Assembly (NCBI RefSeq): GCF_030247195.1
Contig: NC_080671.1
Location: 199,843,125 to 199,907,124 of the forward strand
Direction: 5' to 3'
Source: Topomyia yanbarensis
Lineage: Eukaryota; Arthropoda; Insecta; Diptera; Culicidae
DNA length: 64,000 nt
A program made the translations under genes and the position numbers. The notes beneath the pieces were generated by a model. That model was not told where the DNA came from and did no database searches. It saw only the letters and a list, made by a program, of their open reading frames with translations. This document shows positions 21,910 through 34,667 of this stretch, in pieces; within the stretch, counting starts at the first letter, position 1, and every line of letters begins with the position of its first letter.

Positions 21910-22440
21910 TTCTGGTTGGTCATAAGAAACAATTATGAACTTTTCACAAAAGTGACGTTTACGAAAAACAAAATACAATTTTATAGAATCAATAACAGAT
22001 TTCATATGGGTTTCATAAGAAAAACTTATGAAATTCTTAAACGCATATATTGGAGCGAAGTCATAAGACTGTTTTATGAAATATATTATTTGTACGTCTA
22101 TGGAGTGCATGAATAAAGATAAATGAATTCATAAGCCTGCCTATGACATTCTAAAGCGTTCAATGGCATCGTCAGAAGGCTGGTTCATATGTCGAGACTT
22201 ATGAAATTCTCAGAAGCTTTTTGCTCGGTGTAATGGTTTGTCCGGAATTTTCTCCTCAAAGTGAATTTTGACAGAATGCTTTTCAAAAAATACGCGATAT
22301 TGGCACAGTGACACGTTTATGAGGATCATAAAATAAGCATGTGAATTCCATAAAACGAACTTATGAAATGCATAAGCGATCAACGCAATCAAAATTGTGC
22401 AGGTTAATAAGTTGCGACTTATGAAATCCTTAAGTACACG
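21910..22440. repeat. CTTATGAAA-type dispersed repeat, second block
   Basis: GGTTTCATAAGAAAAACTTATGAAATT and many shorter TCATAAG / CTTATGA words fill this stretch. It is related to 19026-19345. A short GGTTTGTCCGGAATTT piece at 22233 resembles the MITE at 5850. Confidence 0.45.
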
Positions 22441-23033
22441 CAGAAAAATTATGTGTTATTGAATCCAATAATTTATTGTTTATACTTCAAACAACCAACC
22501 TATTGGTCTGAAAACATTTTTTTTTTCACAACAGTAAATTTTTGCGTTCAATAAAACAGTTTTAATTTCAAGAATTTTGTTTTAATATTAAAAAAATATT
22601 AAAAATAGAGCAATATTTTTTATTGAAACAATAAATACACTTTATTGCATTGAATAAATGAATTTATTGTCTCCCGACCAATACTTTTATTTACTAAATT
22701 ATTAGTCCATATTGTTATTGAATCTACTATTCTTTTTTCTGTTTGTAGGTTTGCTTCAGTGTCCTTTTTTAATCTGTCAAATAACGGTGGATCCTCCTAT
22801 TTCGTTAACTGGGAAGCGGCTCTGTGTTGCGCAGGTGAATTATCTGGGCACCCTATTGACGGCGATGCTTATCTTATTTTGCTTTTTTTTTATTTACTAT
22901 AATCAAAAACGATTTCAGAGGACAACATATTCCACTCATTCGAATCTAACATGTATTATTGTGTAGCTAGAATCGAACTGCGACAGTCTTATTTCATAAC
23001 CGTATCAGCTTGTTGCTTGTTTAGCTAAAAACG
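22441..23033. other. 5' flank of the ABHD4/5 gene
   Basis: The start is AT-rich with AATAAT words. A GGTTTGCTTCAG-like coding-poor stretch follows. It should include the promoter and 5' UTR of the next gene but no element can be placed with confidence. Confidence 0.35.
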
Positions 23034-25546
23034 ATGGCAAAGAGTGATTCATTTGAAACGCATGATAGGTCCGTGATTTGGTTTGCAAGCTTGTGGACAA
23101 AGTTATTCGATTTTTTTTTGTTTACAGTTGGTTCAATTGGACAACATATTCTCATATGATGCTGCGAGCAATCGAAAGGTCAATTTTAGCACGTAAGTAA
23201 TTCGAATTTTTTATAGAAAAGGTACAGCTTGTATTTCGCACCGTCATCATGATATTGCGATTCATTAAAATACAAACGAGTTATGTTGCTCAATCTTATC
23301 TCTGCCTCCCAAAGTATACTTAATGTATGGCATCTATCAAAATTGTTTCCTTTTGCACCATAATGTATTATTTTGAATTAACTATTTCTGTTAATGCTAT
23401 GCGCAAATTTATTGTGCTTGTTCAAAAATTTTATTTAAGCTACTACAAGGATATTTTTCCTTGATCTGGCATAAGGTATACCTGCAAATGTAACGTTTCT
23501 TTCTTCAGATCTGCGACTTCCGTATCGAGGGACGTTCGTGGACATTGGACCATGCGTTGGAGAGGCTGACAAAATTTGGACAATTTCGATGAACAATGAA
23601 ACGAAGCGCACGCCCATTCTCATGCTCCATGGTCTAGGTGCAGGCGTTGCTCTATGGGTGCTTAATCTGGATGAGATAGCCCAGCACAGACCACTTTATG
23701 CGATCGATGTCCTTGGATTTGGTAGAAGTTCTCGGCCAGTATTTGCGGACGATGCAATGGTAGCCGAAAAACAACTGGTGAAATCGATAGATGAATGGCG
23801 CAAAGAGATGGGATTGAAAAAAATGATCGTTCTCGGGCATTCTATGGGTGGGTTTTTAGCTGCTAGCTACGCGTTATCATATCCCGATCGGTAAGTAAAA
23901 TTTGTTTATTTTCTAAAAGTGACAAAGGGGACGTCATCATATTTGTATTGTTAGTTGAACTCATAATTATTATTCATATTCCTGTCCTGTTCTCAATTTT
24001 TAAATCACCGATAATTGAGAGCAGAATATTTTCCTTTGAAGTGTTAAGCATAGGAAAATGTTTATTTTTTCTGGTATCTAAATATAATTTTGCTATGGAA
24101 ACTAAAAAGATCTATAAAAGCATTTTTTGTGGTATTAAAAAATATTTAGGTATCTATTTTGTTTTCGAAATTATTAAGAAGTCAAGCCAATAGTGTAATA
24201 GAACATTGCTTGTTCACAAAGTAATCATTTCATGCTAATTTTGGGGATCTTGTCACATTCGTTCCCTTTGGTAATTCTGATCCCCAGCTTCACTGAATCT
24301 GATTTTATATAACTCCGGGACGTTTTTTTTATTTTATGATAATTTCTAAAATCTCCGGATTTTTGGAATACTTTAAACGCTAGGGATTTAGATAGCAAGA
24401 TAAAGTATGGGTTTTCGGAGACATGAGGGAGCGATCTTTTAAGCCAGTGGTTTTCAACCAGGGTGAATTCATTACCACCCAGGGGTAAATTAGACTATTG
24501 TAGGGAGTGCATTATCCGGGATAAATTCAAACTTGTTATCCTAACATTGCCGTCGGAATTTTGTCTTTATATATTGTTTTAGTGTGTCAAGAATTGAGAT
24601 ACTGAGAGTCGAACAAGAATAGGTTTCTAATTGGAAAATTATGGTTTTTATTTAATTGAAAAAAATTTACATCATAAGGATCAATATTCGGAAAGGGGAA
24701 AATGGAACGGAAAAGGTTGAAAACAACTGATTTTTGCATTTGAAAATAATGAGAAGACATTATACGGCAGGCATAAATATCCGAAAAATATAAGTAACAT
24801 ATCTTTTGAGCCATTATGTTCTGATACCTAAGGATTCAATAAATCAATAACAAAAAGATTAACAACTTTCTATTTTCAGAGTGGAACACCTAATATTAGC
24901 TGACCCTTGGGGTTTTCCGGAGAAACCAACCGATCTAGAAAGCCGGTATAAAATCCCATGGTGGGCGAAACCGATAGTAGCATTAGCAAAATCAGGAAAC
25001 CCTCTCTGGGTGGTTCGCTTCTTTGGGCCATTAGGATCATGGTTGATTGGCAAAACTAGAGGAGATATTATGAGAAAGTTTTCAGGAGTCGTGACTAACC
25101 AGGACGATATTCCGAACTATATTCATCAATGCAACGCACAAAAACCAACGTAACTATTTCTGAGACGTCCTACAGCTGCAAATTTGAATATTATACTTTG
25201 AATTCCTCATTTCAGTGGTGAGAGTGCATTCCATTCGATGATGCAAGATTTGGGTTGGGCCAAGAATCCCATGATAAAACGCATACCGGATTTAAAACAC
25301 AATGTGCCTATAACGTTTTTGTATGGATCTCGGTCGTGGGTAGACAACTGTGCAGGAGATACAATCAGACAACTCCGTCAACAAAGTTATGTCAAGGTAC
25401 ACTCTATTGCGAATGCTGGTCATCATGTGTATGCAGACGATGCAAGCTCTTTCAACAGGTTGGTAAACGAAGCTTGTGCCATTTTTGACGTGGAACAAAA
25501 AAGGATTGAGGAGGTAGCTAAAATTCAGGAGAAAAGTACCACGTGA
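23034..25546 (+). CDS. puml: ABHD4/ABHD5-type alpha/beta hydrolase
   Basis: Five exons: 23034-23068, 23128-23192, 23509-23890, 24880-25149 and 25216-25546, all GT-AG and frame-continuous, giving 1083 nt (360 aa). The N-terminal WFNWTTYSHMMLRAIE block matches the Trp-rich lipid-droplet segment of ABHD5. The fold follows: MLHGLGAG, DVLGFGRSSRP, the nucleophile elbow GHSMGG with Ser145, DPWGFPEKP, Asp294 in SRSWVDN and GHHVYADD with His320 plus the HX4D motif ending at Asp325. Vertebrate ABHD5 has Asn at the elbow and is an ATGL co-activator; this protein keeps Ser, as in ABHD4 and the single fly homologue pummelig, so catalytic activity is likely. It would act on lipid droplets or phospholipids. 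The first exon, with a GTCCGT donor and 59-base intron, is the least certain part. The symbol is by homology. Confidence 0.9.
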
Positions 25547-25795
25547 CAGTAGGGATAAGCTTAGTTATTTCGAACTTAAATTATAGCTCGTCACATATCT
25601 TGACGATTTTCAGTTATTGAAGTAGTATTTTTGTTTATAATATTTATATTATAATTATCATATTGCATATATTTAAATTGAATAGATTTATGTTTGATTC
25701 ATTTATCATTGGTAGCTCTATTACATTAGATTTTGAACAAATTGCTTGTCAAAAAGATTCGCCCTGGTGGCACGAAATAATATAAACAGACCAAC

Positions 25796-25801
25796 AAATA
25801 A
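25796..25801 (+). terminator. Candidate poly(A) signal
   Basis: AATAAA lies about 250 bases after the stop of the ABHD4/5 gene. Placement is plausible but unproven. Confidence 0.35.
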
Positions 25802-28800
25802 AAACGATGACCGAAAGAAATCCATGATAAAATGTTTAACATCAAACTAATGGATCCAATACACAATGCAATATTGACACGTTAGAAGTATTTTTCTGAC
25901 TAAAATTATTATTGATATTCCACGCTTCCTTTAAAGCGTATAATACAAAAATGGCACTATAAAAACACCTACTAGCATTTAGACCACGACGTGTAGTCTT
26001 CTTCAGAGTTCATGTCAGTCTATCTGATATTGGCACTGAAGAACATTATCACCGACATTCTTGTTTACGACGAATGCGATAATCATTCGACAGTGGTTTG
26101 TATTCCCGTTTACGACAGAAAAATCGAATGGACTTATTATTCGCTCGAATCGCTTTCAAACGAATCTCGCGTTCGTCTTAAACAAGAAAATACGTCGTAG
26201 TTGAAAAACTAGTATCTGTTTTGAAGGTGATAAGAAGGTGCATTTTATTATGATTATTATTATTAAAGTGGAATTGGGGAGCATGGATTGCTTACCTATC
26301 CTTCCGGCCATCATATCGTATAGTAGATACACTTAAAATATGTGTACCTGCAAATGCGATATGATACCTGGTGCAGAAAGTGCACTAAATACATGGCAAT
26401 CTTCTTTCATTTGATTGTCTGCTCAGGAAATCATTTTCCGTACCCAAATATCACATGTGACGCCAGTGATAAATTGAGAAAACCACGAGGATGGTGGAAG
26501 AGCAGTGGGTACAAGGCCAAGTGCTTCCTGGCTGGTACCAAAATGATAAGCATAGGGAAAGTAAGGGTTATGTTCAGGGTCTGGAAGGAGAGCATTTCGC
26601 ATTTAATTTCATTTTTGTTTTGTCTTTTCATTTGTTTCTCTTGTTACAATATATGCAACTCGGTGCAAGAGAACGTGACGGCCAAGGAAAAGCCTGAAAG
26701 CCAATAGCCCAAACAGATTAGGAACAGGAAGGAGGACTACGAATAAGGAAACGAATAACAGATGAGAAATCGTTTACTTATTTATTATAAATACGATACT
26801 AATCACAATTATTTTGCTTTTATTTTGCTTTTCTTGTTTCATTTCAGCAAACCAAAATCTATACGGACTAGCACATACGAACAGTTACGCTTTGTAGGTT
26901 CTCATATTGACAGAGTCTAGATGGGCCGATGAACGTCTGCCAGGGTGTGGGCTGAGAAATGACAATGACACTGTACGAGATGGCACTGGGCCTGTAGCCT
27001 TCGAATGGCATGGTCCATTCTCATTGATTCGGAAGTCTTCTTGGCTGGTTAGTAGATATGTGCTCCTACTTGCAAGTTGATCAATTCGCTTGGGTGGAGG
27101 ACATGTGGATCCTACTAGTTGTCGACTCTTTTGATCGTGAGTATGAGGCTAGTTCAGGAAAGGAGGGCAGGACTGGCACCTAAGAAATAGTTAATTATTC
27201 AGGACTTGTTCTTATGATTATTAAACTCGACCAAGCACACCGGCTCTCAGAAATGATAAGCAACCCTTTCGGGTCGTTGTGGTCTATTCGAGTCGAACCA
27301 GGCGAACATTCGGTTCGAGCAAACTTTATGGGGAATAGTGGATAAATATTTCTTATGCCTTTATTGGCAGAAATTCTTTTTGCGAAATCCTAAAATACCT
27401 TCACTGGTATAGCTACTCAGGATAATAATAATAGAAAAAATAAGGGTTTGCCTGGTCCATAATTTAATGAATACGTATATTGACTAGAACAGGGATAATC
27501 GAGTTATGTTATAAAATGGAGAAGAAACAGCACAGTTGGAAAAGTATTCGCGAGTAAGACTAGTATGTTTACCGTTTCAATTAATAGTCGATTGATCCGC
27601 TTCGGACCTAGGAGACAAAAGGAGATTAGGAAGAGACAGAAGCGGAATCAATGCGAAATTTGCCAATATGACGTTGACCCCAAGGCGATGGTAAGATGAT
27701 TTTCCATAGGATGACAGACTAGATGACACAACGTTACACGCTCTAAACTTGTGCCAAATAGTTTGTATGTATGTTTGAATGTATGTATGAATGTAAGCCC
27801 ATATGTATGCATGGATGTGTATAGGAGCAATGTATCCCTGAGCAACATGGAAGGACAGCCTCTGAGCCGCCAAAACGCTCATGGGAAGCCGGGTGCGCGG
27901 TCGTAGGTGTGACCATAAAGCACTGCACACACTGTCAAGTGCAACGGTGAGACCACCGACAAACTGACATGACAACTAGAACGATTTCAGTGAAAATTTT
28001 TGGCAAATAATTTAAACTCGGAACAGTAACTCCATCTGTATAATGAGTTACACATCATTACTTAACGTGTCTTTCGTAAAAGAACACTAATGTCCTCTAG
28101 TAAAAGTCTGGACAAGACATATTCAAACGAGCAGAAGTTTTTCGAATTCAAATGGGCGGAGCATCGTATATTAACGTTTTAAGTAGAAAGTATTGCACGT
28201 TTCATTGGAAACGTGTCGTTTAATCATTTTGAGGCGACGCATTGAATTGGCGCATTTGATAATAAATGCTGAAAACGTCAAAAAATATGCATTACCCAAG
28301 TTTAATGTATGCTAATTATTTACTTTAACTGAATTTCTCAATAAAACTGACTAAAACTGTGCTTCTAAAGTTTCAGGTTTTTGTATGTTTTTTACACAAA
28401 ATTGCACCACCTTTTATTAGTGTCCTTCCATAAGAAATACATTGCGATGAATCGTGCGCCGAATAGCGCTGCGAATCTTGCTGCGACGAAAAATAATCGT
28501 CGTGTCTCCTTTGGAAAAGCACGGTATTGCGGTATTGACTGGCTTTGTTCTCTGGAGACTCCATGAAAAGTGAATCGAAAAAATTGAATCAACTTCAAGT
28601 CGGTTCCGACAGCATGAAGTAACAAGTTACTTTACGCTCGTCCGGGCATGCCACAGACTCAGGTGATTTGTATTCTAATGCCAAAAGATCCTAACTCCTG
28701 CGGTAGCATGCAAAAGGTTAAGTCGCCGGGAAACTCTAAGCTTGCTCAAATGACCCTATTCCACGCTTACTAAACTTTCTTCCCTCACATCCTTGCTCTC

Positions 28801-29178
28801 CCTTGAGTACTATGGCTCATAATATACTTCACCTTCCAGTGTCATGCTAATTAAATGCCGTTACAACAACTTCGGGATTTATTATCACATTGCACATCGG
28901 ACCGTAGATCTTTCGCCGAAAATGCAGTGTATGTCATTTGCCCTGATTTACCTCATATTTTGTCAAATATTGTTTATATATATGTTTACAAAATTGATTC
29001 AGCTGTTTATCAAATGTTCAACAAAACTAGAACATATATTTCTAAGGTTATAGTTTCCTTTAACTATTTCAAGTATAGCCAAACTTCTTTGAGCCAAGTG
29101 CCTTGAAACTATGGTTGTCTATTTTCTCTTGTCCAAACTTCTACTGGAGGAACTCTAGTTACATAGAGTAGCTTGGAT
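25802..29178. other. Gene desert, possible repeat body
   Basis: No coding region is supported. The end near 27945-27975 (ACCGACAAACTGACATGAC) recurs inverted at 29306-29330, and the start near 26245-26275 (TTATTATTATTAAAGTGGAATT) recurs at 29418-29440. That suggests 26245-27975 is one dispersed element and 29306-29440 a deleted relative. A TGTATGTATG-like microsatellite lies at 27763-27822. The 121-codon frame at 26342-26707 shows no recognisable domain. Confidence 0.35.
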
Positions 29179-29282
29179 GATTATTAGAGAGTTGACTGAA
29201 AATTTCGTAACTCGTACTGTCAAACGAACGTCCGTTTGACAGTACGAGTTACAAAATTTTGCGTCGACTCTCTAATAATATC
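29179..29282. repeat. 104-bp near-perfect palindrome
   Basis: Arms of about 48 bases with few mismatches; the inner CGTAACTCGTACTGTCAAACG is matched exactly by its inverse across a 6-base loop (AACGTC). The outer words are ATTATTAGAGAGT and ACTCTCTAATAAT. Confidence 0.8.
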
Positions 29283-29469
29283 TTGCCAAATTTGAAAATA
29301 CAGTGTCATGTCAGTTTGTCGGTGGTGAGACGGTGTAAAAAAAGGTGTAAAGGTAATGCACATAGGTTGCAGAAATAGGTTGTTGAGACAGCCCGATTGC
29401 ACACTGATAAATAACAATTATTATTATTAAAGTGGAATTAAACGGAAGACATCCCAAGTAACAGTTCTA

Positions 29470-29631
29470 TTTTTTTTATTTCGATTATAGAGGTTTTAAC
29501 CTTAACGTCATTCGCCTCTTCGGGTTAGTAAAATCTCTTATGAAAAATTTCTAACCCTATGGGCGGGGTCGGGACTCGAAGCCAGGTGCGCTGCGTAAAA
29601 GGTAATCGACTACGCTGCGCCCACTCCTTGT
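29470..29631 (-). mobile_element. tRNA-derived SINE, Feilai-like
   Basis: Read on the minus strand it starts GTGGGCGCAGCGTAGTCGA, has a B-box-like GGCTTCGAGTCCCGACC, then CCTCTATAATCGAAATAAAA at its A-rich 3' end. An exact 14-bp duplication AAGTAACAGTTCTA flanks it (29456-29469 and 29632-29645). The tRNA-like head and A-rich tail mark it as a pol III SINE. Resemblance to the Aedes Feilai family is from memory. Confidence 0.75.
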
Positions 29632-29645
29632 AAGTAACAGTTCTA

Positions 29646-30479
29646 GTTTTATAGCACACTACAAGTGCATTCTAAATTTTTATCTTCCGGCAGTCATGCT
29701 AGTGCATGCTGCTCTGAAAATCTAGCGAAATCGTCTTAGAGCAGCTGCGGCTTCAGTGACCCATTTCCGCGACTTTCGGAGGGATAAGAAGATTTTCAAG
29801 AGTACCATATAATCACGATTGTTACTAGGGATCTGTCATAAGAAGGTTAATTGTGGCATTCCACTGAGTTGCACAAAAAGTTTTGCCTTTTCCTTTTTAA
29901 TGTTTTCCGAGAGTTGTCCTACTGGAACTATAGAGCTAGGTTCTCGGAAGTGCTCCCCGTCAGAATCACATAGTACAATTGCAGACGAAACGGGAAATGT
30001 CACTCACCAAAACACTGCTTAAGGCCAATTGCAGCCAAGATGGAGAGAAAGGTGGGAACATTCGACACTTTTGAGTGTATTAGTATTATACTTGCAAAAT
30101 TAAGCATGACGGCCGGGGCCCTTGAAATAAACATCAACATCCGAACGAGCATCCTGATTCTTTGGCACACGATGAAAAATGAGAAAAAGCCGAACTTCAC
30201 TTCGGATCTATCGATTAGAACACTTATGGACACTTTTTACCTCGGAAAAAACGATTAAATTAACTATGACCGAACCGAAACAAAACTTATGGCAACAGAA
30301 GGGCCCACTACGTCAACTGTTTGTGCTTTACTTCTTCATATCCTCTTGTTTTTTCGGCTTCATCAAAGAAAAATGGCAACCGCACTCACAAAGAAAAAAA
30401 TGTGCACACCTGTATCCGTCTGGAATTGCAGCGACTCTTGATTCTTTATGTGATATTCATTGTACAGTTCAGATATGTG
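29646..30479. other. Spacer with a CCGGCAGTCATGCTAG-type repeat
   Basis: The part 29685-29785 shares TCTAGCGAAATC, GCAGCTGCGGCT and a CGGAGGG end with the palindromic element at 51939-52055. No gene is seen in the remainder. Confidence 0.4.
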
Positions 30480-31150
30480 CGGGCTTAGGGATTTCGCGAT
30501 AGCGTGTATCATCGCGAAAAACTCGAGCGTTTGTACGTCAAAGTGTTTGATCGCGAGTGCATTTGTATGTTACGTGAGCTAACGTGTATGTAACTTTACG
30601 TGTATAAATTCTATTTTATAACCGTGTGTCCTGTTGGATGATCGCGCGCGGATCTTGAATCTAATACTTGATTTTGTGTGTACGGTTCAAATGCTAGAAG
30701 AAAGTGAGTTCTTCCATACTACTAGAGTTCCCTGTCATGTCGCCATGGAACGTTTTGTCAAGCGGATACGAGCGTTATTATCTGATTGGTCCAGCTGAAT
30801 GTGTAGACCTAAGTTGCTAGGACGGAGGATAAAGATTTCTGGACGAGACCGATTAATGATCGCGCGAACGCGGGCGTTTATGGGTTCGCATTTGAGACCG
30901 CGTTTGTAACATCGTAGGTACTAAAACACTATTACCGGGGTGTTATTAAGTTTGTGTGAACACGGGTGTAGGTGTACGTGGATGATCGCGAAGGGCTCAA
31001 GCACTCGTATGTTAACGTGTTCTAGCGTGTATGTGACTTCGGGTGTATATTTATTAGGGATCTTTAATTTGGAAAAATTGTGCCAGTTTATCATATGTAT
31101 TGATAGCGGGTGTCCTTACGAGTACACTCATATCATTCTTAAAGCTTAAT
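30480..31150 (-). repeat. Satellite-like units, inverted block
   Basis: About one and a half units of a 472-bp repeat. The word ATCGCGAA starts near 30511 and 30983. The same sequence family lies inverted at 63040-64000, for example GGATGATCGCGAAGGGCTCA here against TGAGCCCTTCGCGACCATCC there. The units are CG-dinucleotide-rich compared with surroundings. Confidence 0.75.
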
Positions 31151-31555
31151 TCTTTTATGATTTTTAAATTAAAAAAAAAAACAAATTAAATTCAACCAGC
31201 AAACTGACAGTTGTCCTACTAAATGACGTATCTGCAAATATCTCGTTCGCCTCATTGTTAACCGGGACAGCACCCCACACAGCATGATCTGGTACTTTTT
31301 CAATCCGCTAGCAGCCTGCCATCCCAAGTTTCATCTGCAAACTATGGTAGATCTGATAAGGCAACCTATAGAGTCGTGCAAGTCGCATGGGTTTGGATGT
31401 GTTATTGTCCTAAAAGGAAACAAACTAAAAAATGTTTTTTTCAATAGTTTCGGGCCAAAACATTGAAAAAGGACTGAGATATTAACTCACGGTACTAACC
31501 TGCATCAGAATATGCCTTAACCCGCACACTCCTAAAGATCCCTATTCTATTTTGT
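31151..31555. other. Spacer, nothing recognised
   Basis: Non-repetitive looking sequence without a supportable ORF, between the satellite-like block and the LINE 3' end. Confidence 0.4.
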
Positions 31556-34195
31556 TACTTTTTTTTAAATTTTATTGTGCACGACTACCTGTTAGTACAG
31601 ACTTTGAATCATGTCAAGGAAGTTACTTGGATAGCGATTAATACATAAGATAGAAATAAAATTTTAAAAAGAAAAAAAAATTGTTAAAAAACAAAACAAA
31701 GCAAAACAAAAAGGCGTGTAGCTAATTGTAAGTCGAAATGAAATGGTTAAGCCAAAAGTTTGAGAGCATTTTTGAATGATGCAATACTAGATTTTTCTTG
31801 TACGTTTAGTGGTAGGGCGTTCCAGCAGGATACTCCATACACAAGTAAGCTTTTGCTACTGGATGTATTGTGTCGTGGAATATTGAAGCATCGTATACGT
31901 TCTTGTTGCCCTCGTTGCAGGTGTTGTAAAATGTAGCTTTGTAATATTCCGCTATGCCCTTGTTTCCGGAAACAGCAAATTCTTTCGTTGTAGTTCGTTG
32001 CTAAATCGTGTCCAAGGATCGTGTTTCTGTCTGCGGTGGTTGTATCACGACGACGAAGATTGTAGACGAAGCGAACAGCTGATTTGAAGCATCCATGTAG
32101 TTGTTGTATGAGTGATGCTGACAGTTCGGGAAAATAAAATACGTCGCAGTAGGTAAAAATTGGAACTACCACAGATCGTACCAGCGTCTTGTTGGCAGCG
32201 AGAGAACCGGAGTAAATCTTCGGAAAGTTCGAAGGATGTTGTATACCCTCTGAACCATATCGTTGACCTGGTTAGACCAGGAGAGATTGCTGTCCATCTG
32301 TAGACGGAGGTTTACTACTTTGCTGGATAGTGGAATCGTTTCTCCACTAAATTTAATAGCATTCGGCGGTGTTATTGTGCCGAATCTGTTAAAAATGATT
32401 GCTTGTTGTCTTTTTCGGGTTGGGAGAGAGGCGGTTTGTTTTCACCCAGCGGACTATCGTAGCAAGGTTTCATTAATGTTGGATATAAGTCTGTTTATTT
32501 CAGCTATCAGTTCAGCAGCTGAGATATAAATTTGAAGATCATCGGCGTAAAGTTGGTAATTAGACTTTAGTGCCGCTGGTAGGCTATTTATATAGAGTCT
32601 GAACAGCAGTGCGCATAAACAAGAACCTTGCGGCGTTCCATCGGGGACCATGCGACTAGGTGAGGAATCGTTTCCGATGCGAACCGATTGGCTGCGCTGT
32701 TCAAGGAACGATGAAACAAGGTTGCGGGCAGCTTGCGAGAAATGAAATTCGTCACGTAACTTAGCCTTTAGTATACGGTGATTCACGCAGTTAAAAGCCA
32801 GCGAGAAGTCCACCAGCACCATGACGGTGCAGTGGTTGTTGTCAAAACTGCAGAAAATATCGTGGGTTACTTTCGTAAGTTCTGTTATCGTGCTGTAATA
32901 TCTCATGTACCCAGATTGACGATTTGCTAATAATGGTGGGTTGGCACTCTCCAGGTGCTCAGTTATTTGAGAAAGCAGGATTTTCTCCAGGATCTTTCAT
33001 ATTGCTGGCAGGACACTGATTGGACGGAAATCCTTAGGTTAGATGGGATTATAGGTCTTAGGTATTGGTGTAATGAGTGCTTATTTCCACGTAGATGGAA
33101 AGGTGTTAGTGGTGATTATTGTGTTGAAAAGGTGGCATAGCAGCGGGAGAACGAACGGACAGAGCAGCTTGATGAACGAGATGAGAAAGCCATCTGATCC
33201 TACGACGTTTGTTTCAATTTCATGTATCCTTCGGCATATTTCATCAATGTTGGTTAGTCGAAAATGGAACTCGGGTGCACCTATGGATCAACAGCTGAGC
33301 GGTGGTGTAGTCTCTTACTGCTAGTGCCGGGTTCGTAGTTTGAAGTTGACGATGTCCCTACCTTCGAGAAAAGCTGATTGAGTTCATCAACATCAACTCT
33401 TCGTAGGTTGCTCCAAAGTTTTTTCGCCGGCAGCTTATGGTCGAAATGTAGCTCAGCGTACCGCTTCTTGATCGAAAAGATATGAGATCTGGCTCTGTCC
33501 CGCTTTCGCTTTCGTAATCCTCCCATTGATTATCACCTCGTGCTCTATCTGAGTTACGTGAGTACAGCGCAAATGCGAGGTTCCTAAGCTTATTTGATTT
33601 CATTCGTGATCCAGGGTGTGCGTTTATCTCATACTGCAATTGTCCGTTCAGGGGCATCCGTTGCAAAAGATTCTTAAGCTCCGAAGTAAGAAAGTCTGCT
33701 TTGGTGTGAGGAACTTATGTATTGTAGATGGGTTGGAAATCTATCTATTGAAAATCAGCTTGTAGCTGTAGTTGATTAACATTACGAAAGTTTCTTACAC
33801 GGATGGACTGTGGGGGAGGTTTCTGTATTCGAACGTTAGTGAAAAGGTAGACTATCTCGTGGTTGGAGATATTGTTTGCGCTGGCAGTTTTGGACTTGAT
33901 AACATTGCGCGGTGAGTCGGTTATTAGGAGATCAATTGTTGTAGAACTATCATCAGTGATACGGGTGGCACCTGTGGGAAGTAGTCAAATTGAACGCACG
34001 ATTAAGCTGCCCATAATCGCAAGCCAGTCCCATGTAGATAGCGAATCCCATAGAACATGGGACTGACTTACGAGTATGGGCAGTGCAGTGCTGCAACATT
34101 AATGTTAAAATCGCCTACTAAGAACATCCGGTCGAAACCAAAATCGAGCAAATCCAACAAGTTTCTCGTAGCTCCGACTATCTAACGTGGTGTCA
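31556..34195 (-). pseudogene. 5'-truncated jockey/CR1-group LINE fragment
   Basis: On the minus strand this is a decayed endonuclease-reverse transcriptase gene. From 34190 downward come GDFNINV, then SSTTIDLLITDSP and SNHEIVYLF, the last three endonuclease motifs (the last altered from SDH). The linker with HPGSRMKSNKLRNLA follows at 33666-33358. RT blocks at 32906-32454 include VDFSLAFNCVNHRIL, GTPQGSCLCALLF and LYADDLQIYIS. A C-terminal region at 32172-31747 has IFTYCDVFYFPEL and SCWNALPLNVQ. The 3' end is CACAATAAAATTT plus A8 near 31556. Frameshifts separate the pieces; no RNase H domain is seen, consistent with jockey or CR1 groups. A 77-bp palindrome interrupts the endonuclease. Confidence 0.85.
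34007..34083. repeat. 77-bp palindromic element, copy C
   Basis: CTGCCCATAATCGCAAGCCA faces its inverse, ending in TACGAGTATGGGCAG, with inner CAGTCCCATGT facing ACATGGGACTG. It interrupts the endonuclease region of the LINE fragment, so it inserted after that LINE. Confidence 0.8.
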
Positions 34196-34618
34196 AGCGG
34201 ATGTGAGAACTTTCTTTTTTTAATTGATCCTTAGCATGCATATGCATATAGTGTCACCTAGCGGCGAAAATTCGAGCTAGTGGGTTGTCTCCATGTAAAT
34301 TGTCGAAAAATCCCATACAATCTTCAGGCACGTTGGTCCGGTAGCTAGACTTGACCGATTTGCTACAAATTTGGAGCAAACACTCCTGGTGGGACTAGGA
34401 ATCGACTTAGAGGTGGGCCGATAGGGGTCATATTTTTTTTGTCACCTTAATGCACGCACACCCCACCAAAAACAAAAAAATCACTGGCGATAATTACCGG
34501 ACGCGGAGGAAATGTCAAAAGGGAAAAGGCATTCATTAGTTTTGCTAGCTCGGTAGAGGCCTGACGTGCGTTGGTGGAGGCAACGCGAAGGTGTGTGACC
34601 AAGGAGGAAGGCGCGGTT

Positions 34619-34667
34619 GGCGAGACAACGGCAATTTCCCTGTCATGGAAATTGCCGTTGTCTCGCC
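34619..34667. repeat. Perfect 21-bp inverted repeat, 7-nt loop
   Basis: The arm 34619-34639 (starts GGCGAGACAACGG) is matched exactly by 34647-34667; the loop is CTGTCAT. The ORF reading through it is accidental. Confidence 0.85.

Noticed and set aside
26342..26707. 121-codon plus-strand ORF with a hydrophobic stretch
   Set aside because: Lies in apparent repeat sequence, starts without good context, no domain; likely accidental.
29453..31636. CCCAAGTAAC at 29453 and its inverse GTTACTTGG at 31622 as ends of one large TIR element holding the satellite units
   Set aside because: The right motif is better explained as part of the LINE 3' UTR, and the left one overlaps the SINE duplication; too short to trust.
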